Shown piece by piece: positions 42,226 to 51,860 of a stretch of 64,000 bases of DNA. Each line of letters opens with the position of its first letter. Within the stretch, counting starts at the first letter, position 1. The stretch comes from Bemisia tabaci (Eukaryota; Arthropoda; Insecta; Hemiptera; Aleyrodidae). Where the stretch lies: contig NC_092800.1 of the NCBI RefSeq assembly GCF_918797505.1, positions 44,013,864 to 44,077,863 on the forward strand. The letters run 5' to 3'. The notes under the pieces were generated by a model. The model was given only the letters and a program-made list of their open reading frames with translations, did no database searches and was not told the origin of the DNA. A program made the translations under genes and the position numbers.

Positions 42226-42495
42226 TATTGTGGAAGCTTTTACTTTCGGGACAGCAACATTAAACTGTTGACCTACCTACATGGTTGATGTTTAACACCG
42301 TGTTGGCAGTTCCGTTTTGCAAACAAGCCAAAAAAGCCGAAGTTTGGGAAACTTGTTAATTGGCTCATGACATCACCCGAAGCTCATCATCCACCATGTA
42401 GGAAGGTCAACAGCCGAATAAAAAGTGATAACTATTGTTCTCCTATAATTGTCCATGAGGAAGTGTTGAATCCCCGAAAGTAAAAGCTTCTACCT
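42226..42495. repeat. Inverted repeat BB
   Basis: The left blocks 'aagcttttactttcggg' and 'gttgacctacctacatgg' return as 'ccatgtaggaaggtcaac' and 'cccgaaagtaaaagctt'. The loop contains 'gccaaaaaagccgaag'. The arms are unequal. Confidence 0.65.
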
Positions 42496-42923
42496 GTAGA
42501 GAGGCCACTGAAGAGTCTCTAATCTCTGGGAACCCGGAACATTGGTGATTGTGACAACTTTCCTGCAGAGAAGCGGTAACACGGGCCAGGATCACGGCTG
42601 GAGAGCTCTGAAGGAGAGGAGGCAAGTAAAAGAAAAGTTGTGCTCGTGTTATTTAAAGTTCATGGGGAGTTTATCAAAAGCCAGGGGAGAGGGGCTCACA
42701 GAATTATGACTAATTTGCTTTTTCGATGTAATCTTTTCGTTGGGTACTGCGAGCGGCAGCGTGGCAGGATAAATGAGCGAACATTTACTCGAAGTAGATT
42801 TACGGGACTTCATGGCTACGGTCCTCAGATATGCACAGCCACACTGTTGCCACCCCTCCCGCAGGATCAAGGCAGATTAATATCAATTTTTTTGTACTTC
42901 TTTTTATCAACGAGTCACTACTC

Positions 42924-43493
42924 GTGTTTTTTATTTTATATTCTGAAAGTACAAGGTGAGCAGATCACGTGGTGATTGACTGCGTATTATCGGAGCCAAA
43001 ATCCCGGACAAGCCCAATTTTAAAAAGTCTAAAGACTCGAGGGTATTTCAAAAGCGCAGAAATGGCGGGAAAATGATGTAGGTAATGGACTACGGCTATC
43101 TTCTCTGATCTTCCACTGATTTTTGTTAAAATAAAACGTATTTCAATATTGAATCGTCAATTGTTTACTAACTCCTACAAACCTAACAGGGATACTTCAC
43201 GCATTGCGCAATGCGTGAAGTATCCCTGTTAGGTTTGTAGGCGCAAGTAAACAAGTAATAATGTCATATAAAAATACGTTTTATTTTAACAAAAATCAGT
43301 GGAAAATCAGAGAAGATAGTCGTAGTCCATTACTTTTATCATTCTTTCACCATTTCTGCGCTTTTGAAATACTTTCGAGTCTTTGAACTTTTTAAAAGTG
43401 GGCATGTCCGGGATTTTGGCTCCAATAAGACGCCGTCAATCACCACGTAATCCACGCACCATGTACTTTCAGAATATAAAATAAAAAACACAA
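42924..43493. repeat. Pal-G, 570-bp palindrome with hairpin F at its centre
   Basis: The left arm (42924-43173) and right arm (43242-43493) are 250 and 252 bp. They share 'attttatattctgaaagtac', 'cacgtggtgattgac', 'gcgcagaaatgg' and 'gttaaaataaaacgta' in inverse order. Hairpin F fills the dyad centre. No reading frame of note is present. Confidence 0.9.
43174..43241. repeat. Hairpin F copy 2
   Basis: The 34-bp stem is identical to that at 23749-23824 and has almost no loop ('gcattgcgcaatgc' at the tip). A 'gcgc' follows on the right, as in copy 1. Confidence 0.92.
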
Positions 43494-43576
43494 GGTTAAG
43501 TGGGTCTTCAAGGTCTTCATAATGTCAAGTCATTTCACAGAGGGTTTAAACGCGGTTAGTGCCTCAGCACAATCTT

Positions 43577-43697
43577 ATCAGTTACCTACCTCATTTTTCC
43601 ATCGCAACCACCTTTTTTCACCAATAGGATCGCCGTAGTTTCTATTCGTCTTCTCTATCTATTATTTTCTCCATCGATTTCAATAATCACTCAGCAG
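43577..43697. repeat. Rep-Y right-half copy
   Basis: It runs from 'cagttacctacctcattttt' through 'caccaataggatcgc' to 'cgatttcaataatcactcag'. It directly precedes the full Rep-Y copy. Confidence 0.7.
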
Positions 43698-43698
43698 C

Positions 43699-44332
43699 AG
43701 GCTGATTGTTGAGATTGATAGACAAAGTGATGGACAAGAAAGACACGGGGAGATTGAGCGATTCTATTGGTTGAAATGGGTGGTTTTGATAGACTAAGAG
43801 GGTACATGATAGACTAACTTACAGGGTCTCTCGTGGGGTGCCGTTAGTTAGTCTACTACCTACCTCCTTTGTCCATTGCAACCACCCGCTTCCACCAATA
43901 GGATCCTTCCACATCCCTTTTGTCTTCTTTGTCTATAGCATGGGTGTCTATAGAGTTCTTGGCAAAGCTCATTCCCTGATTTTTCCCTGATTTTCAGGAG
44001 CTCATTCCTTGATGAGAAACCGAAGTTTTCTTCCACTTACCCGGAATTCTCGTGGGGAAAAGAATATAATTTTCCAGAGTTTCAGATATGAATATTGACT
44101 TCAATTAATCTTACAGCCATTTCTTTGGCGCACATTCAAAATTTTAATTCAAAAAAATGTTTCTGATGTTGATATTATCTGGTCAATGAAAGAGATTCCC
44201 GGTTTCTGGAACAGATTCCCTGATTTTCCCCTGATTTTTCCGGTTACTTTTCATTCTCTGATGAATCCCGGTTTTTAAAAAAACTAGACACCGTGTCCAT
44301 AGCTTTGTCTATCAATTTCAACAATCAGCCCG
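43699..44332. mobile_element. Rep-Y copy 2, split by Rep-Z
   Basis: It starts 'aggctgattgttgagattga' and ends 'tcaatttcaacaatcagccc'. The interior matches 17581-17853 ('ctacctcctttgtccattgc', 'cgcttccaccaataggatcc'). Bases 43943-44303 are Rep-Z. Confidence 0.85.
43943..44303. mobile_element. Rep-Z copy 2 inside Rep-Y
   Basis: The ends 'gtgtctatag' and 'ctagacacc' form a short inverted pair. The insertion falls in 'tctatagc|tttgtc' of Rep-Y, and 'atagc' appears on both sides. The 'ccctgatttttccctgattt' motif marks it as Rep-Z. Confidence 0.75.
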
Positions 44333-44399
44333 CACGGTCAGTGCATGATTCAACAGACTCTTAATATTTTATAATATCATTATTTTATTTTATTTTCAT

Positions 44400-45178
44400 A
44401 ATATTTTTTTATCTTCGGCGTGGAGTGCCCCGAAGGAGGATGACAACACGGGAAACCCGAAGCGGAGCCCGGGTTGGCTGCGGGCCCGATTCCATAATTA
44501 CCGCACTCCTCGGCACCGAATCCCGCTCCTCATGCAACATTCCCCATCGATTCGGCGCCGGACCGAACCGGAATCCCCGCCTGCCCGCCAAGCGATGCGG
44601 ACCGGGAACGAACCGGCAACGCTCGGAGCCCTGCAACGCGGACACTTATTACGAGGCGGGTTAATCATGATCCGGGCAACTTTTTTCGACTTACGGAGGC
44701 GGAATAATACTCGTAATGATGACGAAAATGCACGGCCTGTCGTCGCCGTTATGACGCTAAAAAACAGTGTTTAGCCGCTCGGGGCTGCGCGACGTGGACC
44801 CCGCGAGGGGGGGGGGGGGGGGGGAGCTTGTCCGAAGGCGTCGATTTCAAGATTTTGGCGTTTTCTTTCCGCGGGAAAAAAACTTCAGTTCGTATATGGA
44901 AAGCCTTAGAGTCCCTTTACACCGAGAGTCAAGACGATGCGAATCTATTTCTGATTGGTTCCCGTATTTTATGACCTCACAGTGTCACAAACGGGAATTA
45001 ATATCACAGTTTCACCAAATGCAAAGATTATAAACTGGAATTGGCCGGGACAATGGGGGTACGGCAAGGAACAAATGGAGTGAGAGAGGGAAAGGAGGTA
45101 GGAATTTAGGAATGGGTTGATCAAAGATTACAAAAAACGTCCAATTTATGTAACCTTTATTCGTGTTTGTGACGTCTA
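44400..45178. other. GC-rich island with the longest G tract (G18)
   Basis: Bases 44410-44770 are CpG-rich. Bases 44807-44824 are G18. Overlapping frames at 44409-44664 and 44767-45033 show no family. TCATGCAACATTCCCC-type sequence is not a known element to me. Confidence 0.45.
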
Positions 45179-45467
45179 CACGGAGAAAAAAACTCGTGCG
45201 TGGGACCCGAAGTTTAGGTCAAATGGATCTCTGAAGTTTTCAGATTGAGCATCTGAACACTTTAGGTCTAGCTGTCGAGGCTCGGATCACACATCTGAAA
45301 CTTCAGTTCTTACATCTGAAGTACTTCGGTTCTCACATCTGAAGTTTCAGATGTGTGATCCGAACTTCGGCAGCTAGACCTAAAGTGTTCGGATGCTCAA
45401 TCTGAAAACTTCAGAGATCCATATGACCTAAACTTCGGGTCCCACGCACGAGTTTTTTTTCTCCGTG
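45179..45467. mobile_element. Cac-5, near-perfect palindrome, TA duplication
   Basis: It starts CACGGAGAAAAAAACTCGTG and ends 'cacgagttttttttctccgtg', with TA at 45177-45178 and 45468-45469. The arms of about 125 bp are almost identical ('cgaagtttaggtca', 'cagctagacctaaagtg'). The centre has direct copies of 'cacatctgaag'. Confidence 0.9.
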
Positions 45468-45639
45468 TATGAGCCGCTTTAGCTTAACGCTCTCTACAAA
45501 GGGACTCTAGAAAATCTCATAAAACAAAAAAAAAGCAAAAAAAAGCTGAAATTTGATTGAGTGGAGTTGCACACTAAACGCCATTGTGACATTTCTTTTC
45601 GGGAAAATGAGAAAATGATCATTTATCGGATTAATATGG

Positions 45640-45753
45640 ATAATTATTAATAATACATATTTTTTTTGTAAGTTTGAAATTCGTATTTTAATAAGAGGAT
45701 TGTGGCAACATCTGAATAAGGCTCATACGGCGTTCTTTCTTAGCATGGCAGTA
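45640..45753. mobile_element. MITE-A copy 18, right half
   Basis: It contains 'gaggattgtggcaacatctg' and ends 'tttcttagcatggcagta'. The left half is replaced by AT-rich DNA. Confidence 0.7.
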
Positions 45754-45926
45754 TACAAGAAACGCACCTCCGGCTCCCTTTTAAAACACAGCAGAAATGC
45801 ATGATATTGACCGTGCAAATTAAGAGTTCTGGAGTAGCTTCTTGATATTCCTAATGTGTTCATCGTTGTTTTTGCGCAATTTTCCCCATGAAAAGTATAC
45901 GTAGGTTATATTACAACAAATCCATT

Positions 45927-46178
45927 GCAGTGCGAATGTAAAACACGGTATGAGCCTTCAGACGTCGCCAAATTCCCTTAGTTAAAATATGTACTTTTAG
46001 GGAAGCCTTTAAGTATTTTGCTCAGAATTCTTAAGAGAATTTTGTTCATACTCAGATCTAGATTATCTAAAAATTTCAAGAGGAAATATTCATAGCTCTC
46101 TTCAAAAATAAACATATCATCGGAAGAAATTTGACAACGCTAGAATGCTCGTACGGTGTTTTTCCCTAGCACGACAGC
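45927..46178. mobile_element. MITE-A copy 19
   Basis: It starts 'gcagtgcgaatgtaaaacac' (degenerate) and ends 'cggtgtttttccctagcacg'. The interior is shortened and diverged but keeps both halves. Confidence 0.75.
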
Positions 46179-47289
46179 TCGTTAGGCCTGAATGCTCTTT
46201 CTCTGGGTGTTGGTGGATTTTAAATTTTCATCCGGGACATTCATCAGACGCAATAGCTACCCGATTCCGGAGTCTGTTTGACCGCAGCCCCCGGTTTGGG
46301 TGTCTCGAGTGAAGGTCGGAAAGTTTGCTTGCTGTGTAATTAAAAATTAATAATAAAAGTGAACGAGGCAATGCAAAAACGGAGTTTCGAACATCGTTGC
46401 TAAATCTAAAAAACCCGCGGTACACGCCATTATGAAAAGCAAAAAAACCGCGCGGCATGCTTCGAAAATTCCCGGGGGAATTTATCGACCTCGCGGGACT
46501 TGCGTGTTTTGTTTATCAACAGCGAGGAGGGAAATTAAGAATTGAATTTGAAAATACTAAATGGACTGATGATACAATTAAAGTACAGCGCGTTTTTTGT
46601 CGGGGTTCCCCGCCCTGCCCGCTGAGTCCCTGGTGTATGTTTGTGCGTTGCCTGTTTGTGAATTCCATGTTGACTGAGAGTTATGCAAGGGGGCGCGTGC
46701 ACTCATTCCAATTCACAAATACCATTTAAAAATCACTCATGGTCGCGTAAAGTTACTGTCTTTGAATTCTCTCTTTTTTATTTTATTGCTTGCTTTATAT
46801 CTAATTGTTCGTATGTTTCATTGCTTTGAAATTAGGCGATATTTGTTCGTTTTTATGTCCGACACTGCATAGTGAAAGATTAGGTCATTGATGTTTTTCC
46901 CCCAAAAATATTGAAAAATAATTGAAGTGGGTTGTTACGGATTTCATTGTATCCCCGCAGTGTCCATCAAAATGTAAAAAATCACAATTTCTACCGAATT
47001 TTCGGAGATACCCACCAATGTTTTCAGCTAACTTAGCGAGTAAACTGAAAATTTGCTGTTATATTTTTAAACCACTCTGCAAAACTCACGGCGCGCTGTT
47101 CCAATACTAAGTGTAGGAATTTCCTGCTTATCGTCGTATTCGAGTTGATCGCCGAAGATACTGCACGCATTTTTTGGTAGAGTCCTCAAATCTAAAGTTT
47201 CTTTAATTATACCTATTCCCCCTTCCGGCAGAATTTACATATTTCACATATGTTCGCGTATGTTCACATTATTTACGTAGGCTCTGAGC
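46179..47289. other. Unique stretch, no gene recognised
   Basis: It contains GC-rich patches near 46450 and 46600 and AT-rich DNA elsewhere. A 90-codon frame (46457-46729) has no known family. Confidence 0.3.
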
Positions 47290-47520
47290 CAATGCTCCCA
47301 TTTCCCAAAACTGGTTCCAAGTTTCGGAACTTTTGAGATTTTCCTGAATTTTTCCCAGAACTTTTAAAATTCCCGAAATGTTCCGGATCTTCTGCGTTTT
47401 CTGGAACTTTCTCGGAACTTGAGAATAAAATCGGAAAAGAATCCCGAAACTTTTGACAGTCATGGAGTGTGAGAAATTGGAACAAAAAACTTCCGAATTC
47501 CGGAAATTCTGATGGCCATT
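47290..47520 (-). repeat. Rep-K-related TTCCGG repeat, inverse
   Basis: Short blocks 'ggttccaagtttcggaactt', 'tcccgaaatgttccggatct' and 'gaactttctcggaacttgag' repeat the Rep-K vocabulary in the opposite orientation. Confidence 0.55.
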
Positions 47521-47912
47521 CACTGAAAAATAAATCTCGGTGTATTTACTTAGAAAAGGGTAAAATTACCAAGAATTCAGGGTTCTATTTGATCCCAGTT
47601 TTTTCTTGGTAAAATTACCATTTATGGAGTTGGTAATTTTACCGAGAAATCTCGGTAACTTTTCTGGACCCCGGTAAAAACGCTAATATTTTTTATCGAC
47701 TGTGGTAGAATTACCGAGATAAAATGGCAAAGTTATCGGGAATTAATTACTAATAAAAGTAGTATTCTTACCTGAAAAAAAACAGTAAAAATACCAGTTT
47801 TTAGGTAAGCTTAACAGTCTGTCTTGGTAAAATTACCAATAATTGGTAAAAAAGTGAGATGGTAAAGGTACCAACGGACCTTGGTAAAAACGCCGAGAAT
47901 TTTTTTTCAGTG
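47521..47912. mobile_element. Cac-4, TT duplication, multiple GGTAAAATTACC dyads
   Basis: It begins CACTGAAAAATAAATCTCGG and ends 'gagaattttttttcagtg', with TT on both sides. The interior contains at least six forms of 'ggtaaaattacc' or 'ggtaattttacc', giving many alternative hairpins. It is non-coding. Confidence 0.85.
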
Positions 47913-48290
47913 TTGAATGAGAGCACTGAGTGACCCATACTCCATGTTATTTTTTGCGGAACAAGGTTGCGGCAACATGGCGGGGGAGGGGCTTCATTGC
48001 GGTCCCATAAATCCGCCACCTTCCCCGTCCTCGCGCGAAAACCCCGTTTTATGGAAAAAAGCAGCCCCCCCCCCTCCCGCCGTTCTCGTCATCATTTATT
48101 TCACATTCTTTTTCGCTCGCCTAAACAGTAAACTCTCGTGGCATTTACCTCTGTCAAAATGATTGATTCATAGGCTCCTCCGCTCGTGAATTAACGTTCA
48201 ATCTGCCTCTCGATGTATCTCACCTTTCGCGCCCCTCACGCTTTCGCTCACTTTAATTCAACTACATTTTCCATTCGGGGACCATTAATT
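47913..48290. other. GC-rich patch with C10 tract
   Basis: Bases 48065-48074 are C10. An 81-codon frame (47917-48162) is not recognised. No repeat match was found. Confidence 0.35.
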
Positions 48291-48520
48291 CAGGCTCATC
48301 CGAAAAACTCCTGTCTCCACGTAGAATCGAATGCCACTAATGCTGTTTTTATAATAATCCAGAAATTATAGCTCCATATGGACGTATTTCTATCAAACAG
48401 AACTATGTGCATTATGACGAGAGCCCTAAGACGCATAAGAGTATATGCATAACAGGGCTCACGTCATAATGCACATAGTTCCGTTTGATAGAAATACGTC
48501 CATATCGCAAAATGCAGTAC
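48291..48520. repeat. Pal-M copy split by Pal-N
   Basis: The left part (48291-48376) has 'aggctcatccgaaaaactcc', 'gccactaatgctgttttta' and 'ccagaaattatagctcc'. The right part resumes 'cgcaaaatgcagta'. Pal-N sits between them, flanked by ATAT on both sides. Confidence 0.75.
48377..48505. repeat. Pal-N palindrome with 40-bp Q core
   Basis: Arms of 42 bp (48379-48420 and 48461-48502) pair with a single mismatch ('aacagaac' against 'gttccgtt'). The centre (48421-48460) is exactly 40 bp, begins GAGCCCTAAG and ends CAGGGCTC. The arms recur without the core at 21722-21778 and 58689-58770. Confidence 0.9.
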
Positions 48521-48749
48521 AATTCTGGCGTGCTAAGGAAGAACGCCGTATGAACATTCGAGAGTTGCCAAATTTCTTCGGATAAAACATGTATTTTTGA
48601 GGAAAGATATGCATATTTCTCCGTGAAATTTTCGGATGTGTTAGATCAAGTCGCGAACAATATTATCAGAAAAATTTGGGGGAAAAATATTCAACATTTT
48701 CCCAGTAAATTCGGTTTTTAGTAAAGCAAGTCTGGCAACGTCTGAAGGA
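48521..48749. mobile_element. MITE-A copy 20, right end replaced by Rep-D
   Basis: The left 'tctggcgtgctaaggaagaa' is followed by a well-preserved interior up to 'ctggcaacgtctgaagg', where Rep-D begins. The final CGGCAG terminus is absent. Confidence 0.82.
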
Positions 48750-49190
48750 ATTGAACGGCGTAACAATCGCACCAAGACGGAAGATTGCCGCAACATTTTT
48801 TGAAGGATTTTCACATGTTTCTCAGAAATCTGTATTTTATCACAAGAAATTTGGCAACGTCAAATAATTTTTAAACGATTTTACCGACTTAAACGATTTT
48901 TTCCCAGCATGGCTTCTTACAGTGTACCATAAGGTTAAAGAGCCTGGAAAGATCTATTGATTGAAGTTGTTGAAATAGTGTGTACTAATTCAGGATTGGG
49001 CGCCTTCAATTCCGGTGATACCTCCAGGCTTACCGTTAAGTTAGTTTAGTTGCGTGACCTAACTTGACCCAACCTGCCTCAGTTCTGATCGGTTACTGAG
49101 CTCTCTGGCCGATCAGACTTTCACAACTCGGGCATATTCAATTACAGCAAAGACAAAATGTTTTCTTACGTCCCGGAATTATTTTTTATG
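48747..49190 (+). repeat. Rep-D copy 1
   Basis: It begins 'ggaattgaacggcgtaacaa' and ends near 'gcaaagacaaaatg'. It includes a MITE-A-like part ('agaaatttggcaacgtcaaa', 'cccagcatggctt') and 'gggcgccttcaattccggtg'. It matches 52466-52890 over about 440 bp. Confidence 0.85.
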
Positions 49191-49855
49191 TCTTATTTTT
49201 ATATAAAATTTAAATAAATAAATTTTTATTTTTTTTCAAAATCCCAGCTACACTTATCACCAAAATTACATAGCATTTTTGGCCGGGGGTATTCTTCATC
49301 CACTTCATCCATTTCTGCTCAAAAAGGAGAAAGAAATTTATTGCCAAGTGAATAAGGAGTTTTTATTTAAAGCAATGCGCCTCTACACAATTTGAAAAGA
49401 AAAGCATGAGTTTGACGATCTAGTTTAATTAGTTCAAGGGTTGCCAGACGTCTTGTATACCATTTCGAGCATTTATTTCACTAATGTCTCCTTCTTCTTT
49501 CTGTTCCAGGTATGTGTTCACATTTTTAAGCCGAAACATCAATTCAGTAAGAATTTTTATTTTTATCCCCTAAATTTTTTATCCTCATTAATAAGAGGAA
49601 CCTCACGGGAAAGTGCAATTTTTGACGATTTTTGAGTGTCTAATGTCAAATTGGGTCAGATAATCAAAAAGCAAGACCGAAAATAGTGATGTCCCTAGAG
49701 GGTCTCAAAGACTGCATATTGAGGTTAGGCGCACGGATCAATTATTTGTAGTTTTTTTCATGAAAGAACGTAACTACATTTTAATACTGCCAAACTAGAC
49801 CTATCTGCATACCAATGAAATGGCACATGCGTTGTCACTACAACGAGCTGGAAAT
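49191..49855. other. AT-rich stretch, nothing recognised
   Basis: No matched repeat or motif. A 64-codon frame at 49441-49635 has no known family. Confidence 0.3.
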
Positions 49856-50402
49856 GGACCACTAGACAAGGTACGAATTTTAGCATTCTGATACATGTTT
49901 TTGAACCAAAATTTTACGTAAAACACGATACGCACAACGAAAATTACCGAAATCAACTCCTTACGAAGATATTTAATGATTCTTGATGCGTGAATTCAAA
50001 CCACCCGCTCATGAAAACTCAATGCTCTACGTGATTCACATCGCGCGCTAAACGTTATCATGACAGTCTCTGCGATATACAAATCTGGCTACCTCAATTT
50101 TGACGCTTTGGCTCAGCTATAGCAAATTGCTTATAATTTGAACAACGCATGGTGGAAAATTAACAGTGCTCGATTGAGAGGCTTGCTGAAACTGTTGTAG
50201 TGCGCGATTTGACTCACGTAGAGCTTTGAGTTTCTTGTCAGCGGGCAGTTCAGAATCCGCGTAACCAATGTGAAATAAAAAGATTAATATCTTTGTTAGG
50301 AGTTAGTTTCAGTCATTTTCGTTGCGCGAATAGTGTTCTACGTGAGATTCTGGTTAAGAAACATGTATCAGAATGCTTGAATTCGTGCCTTGTTTAGTGG
50401 TC
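49856..50402. mobile_element. Rep-C complete copy, about 108-bp terminal inverted repeats
   Basis: The left end 'gaccactagacaaggtacga' and 'gaaaattaccgaaatcaact' mirror the right 'aggagttagtttcagtcatt' and 'cgtgccttgtttagtggtc'. The total is 547 bp. The interior has no reading frame, so it is non-autonomous. Confidence 0.88.
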
Positions 50403-51152
50403 TATTGTTGTTCTCCACCGCAAAATGTAATGCAAAACCATTTGGAAAACATTCTCAGGGTGACCACTGTCAATAAATACCGAAAAATAGGCAGAAATTC
50501 AATGCCATTTTGAAAAAGTAGTAAAATTTAAGGAAAATTGGTGGTGGATTCGAAAATACCGAGTGTTTCAAGCAATTTTCAACTAGTTGCAGTTTCGCAT
50601 ATGCAGAAGCGAAACATATTAGTCAATTCATCAAACATGTTTGTTGGTTTGTTAAGATAAACGATGGCCAAGTTTCTCGGGCATAAAACAAGAAAGAGCC
50701 TCCCAAAAAAGGGCCTTTTTTGGCCCCTTCTCTGAAACTCGGGGATTTCATTCAAATCAAGAGAATCAGCAGTATTACCGTATCAACAGGAGTATGGATT
50801 TGAAGATAAGACTAACTGTAGGTAAAATGTCTCAAAATGACATATTATATCCGATGGAGTTGTTTTTTAAAGTAAGATATTTGAAAATATGCGAATTTTT
50901 CAAGCTTAAATATGCAAATTTTGCAACGCTGTATCTTGAAAACTGGACGTATACTCAAACTAAAATTTTTACTGGAGGCTCGTCTCATCATGAGGTTTCA
51001 TTTAAGCTGCATACGAATGAAATCCCAGAGTTTCAAAAAAGAGGCCACTTTTTGGTAGGCTTTTTCATTTATAATATCAGAGAAAATCGGTAAAGTATCA
51101 GGAAAATCCAAACTAAAATTTCAGTAGATTGGTATTATTGGCGATTGGAAGT
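50403..51152. other. Unique stretch; 99-codon frame
   Basis: The plus-strand frame 50794-51093 encodes 99 residues with no domain I recognise. No repeat match was seen. It could be a relic of a larger coding unit, but nothing proves that. Confidence 0.25.
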
Positions 51153-51507
51153 TGGACTTCATTTTGCAATCAGGATTCAGTTGTCGGTCTCCTATGGTGT
51201 AGTAGTTGTAGCGCTAGCTCTATGATCTGGAGGCCCCGGTTTCGATTCTTGGCCAGGCGATCCGAGTTTGATGGTCTCAAACAATGGTTGCCTGGGACTG
51301 GTTGTAGCGACGGAGGGGGACGAGATTAAAACCGAAGGGACAAAAAGGGATCAGCCCATGTGGGCTACTTGAAGTAGTAAAAAAAAAAATGAACTACAAT
51401 ATTTGGAGTAGTTTAGAAACAACGTATGCATCATTAGTTTCCCCATGCATATACGTGTTTTTACAGATGAGCCGGACATTTTAGTTCCTAATTGCAATTT
51501 CATACCG
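51153..51507. repeat. Pal-M copy split by a SINE
   Basis: The left arm 'ggacttcattttgcaat' precedes the SINE. The rest resumes at about 51393 with 'gaactacaatatttgg', 'gaaacaacgtatgcatcatt' and 'agatgagccggacatttta'. Confidence 0.7.
51188..51392 (+). mobile_element. tRNA-derived SINE
   Basis: The head has a pol III A box TGGTGTAGTAG (51195-51205) and a B box GGTTTCGATTC (51238-51248), about 33 bp apart as in tRNA genes. The part between, 'gcgctagctctatgatctgg', resembles a D-arm/anticodon region. A body of about 130 bp follows, ending in an A-run (51380-51390). It lacks the CCA-end pairing of a true tRNA. Only one copy is recognised here. Confidence 0.82.
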
Positions 51508-51860
51508 ATCCGACAACCGTCTCGGAGTTGAAAGCAATCGCCTGACTATTTATGACCTTGCCTACAGGTGAGCACTCTCAACGCGGCATTATTTTTACGA
51601 GTAAATCATACCCGCGGCGGCGGGCTTGATTTCATATCCCCTCCCCCTCTCCCCATTTAAAAGGCAAATGAAAACGGCACCAATAACTTTTTTTTTACGG
51701 CCAATGAAAGGAAAACGGGCCCCGGTGGAAACTTGAACTTGCCGGCTCTATTTGCATATTATCCTCCGCGCGCCCGCCCCCTTCTTCGACGAGGGGGGGG
51801 GGGGGCGAAAAAAACCGCGCGCCCCCTATTCTCGCATCTGTTTCCTTTCCGGAGCCGCTG
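51508..51860. other. GC-rich island with G13 tract
   Basis: Bases 51793-51805 are G13 in CpG-rich DNA. The 84-codon frame at 51733-51987 runs into MITE-A and hAT-1, so it is spurious. Confidence 0.4.

Noticed and set aside
51188..51262. Functional tRNA gene
   Set aside because: The A and B boxes are present, but the acceptor stem does not pair and the sequence continues into a SINE body with an A-tail.
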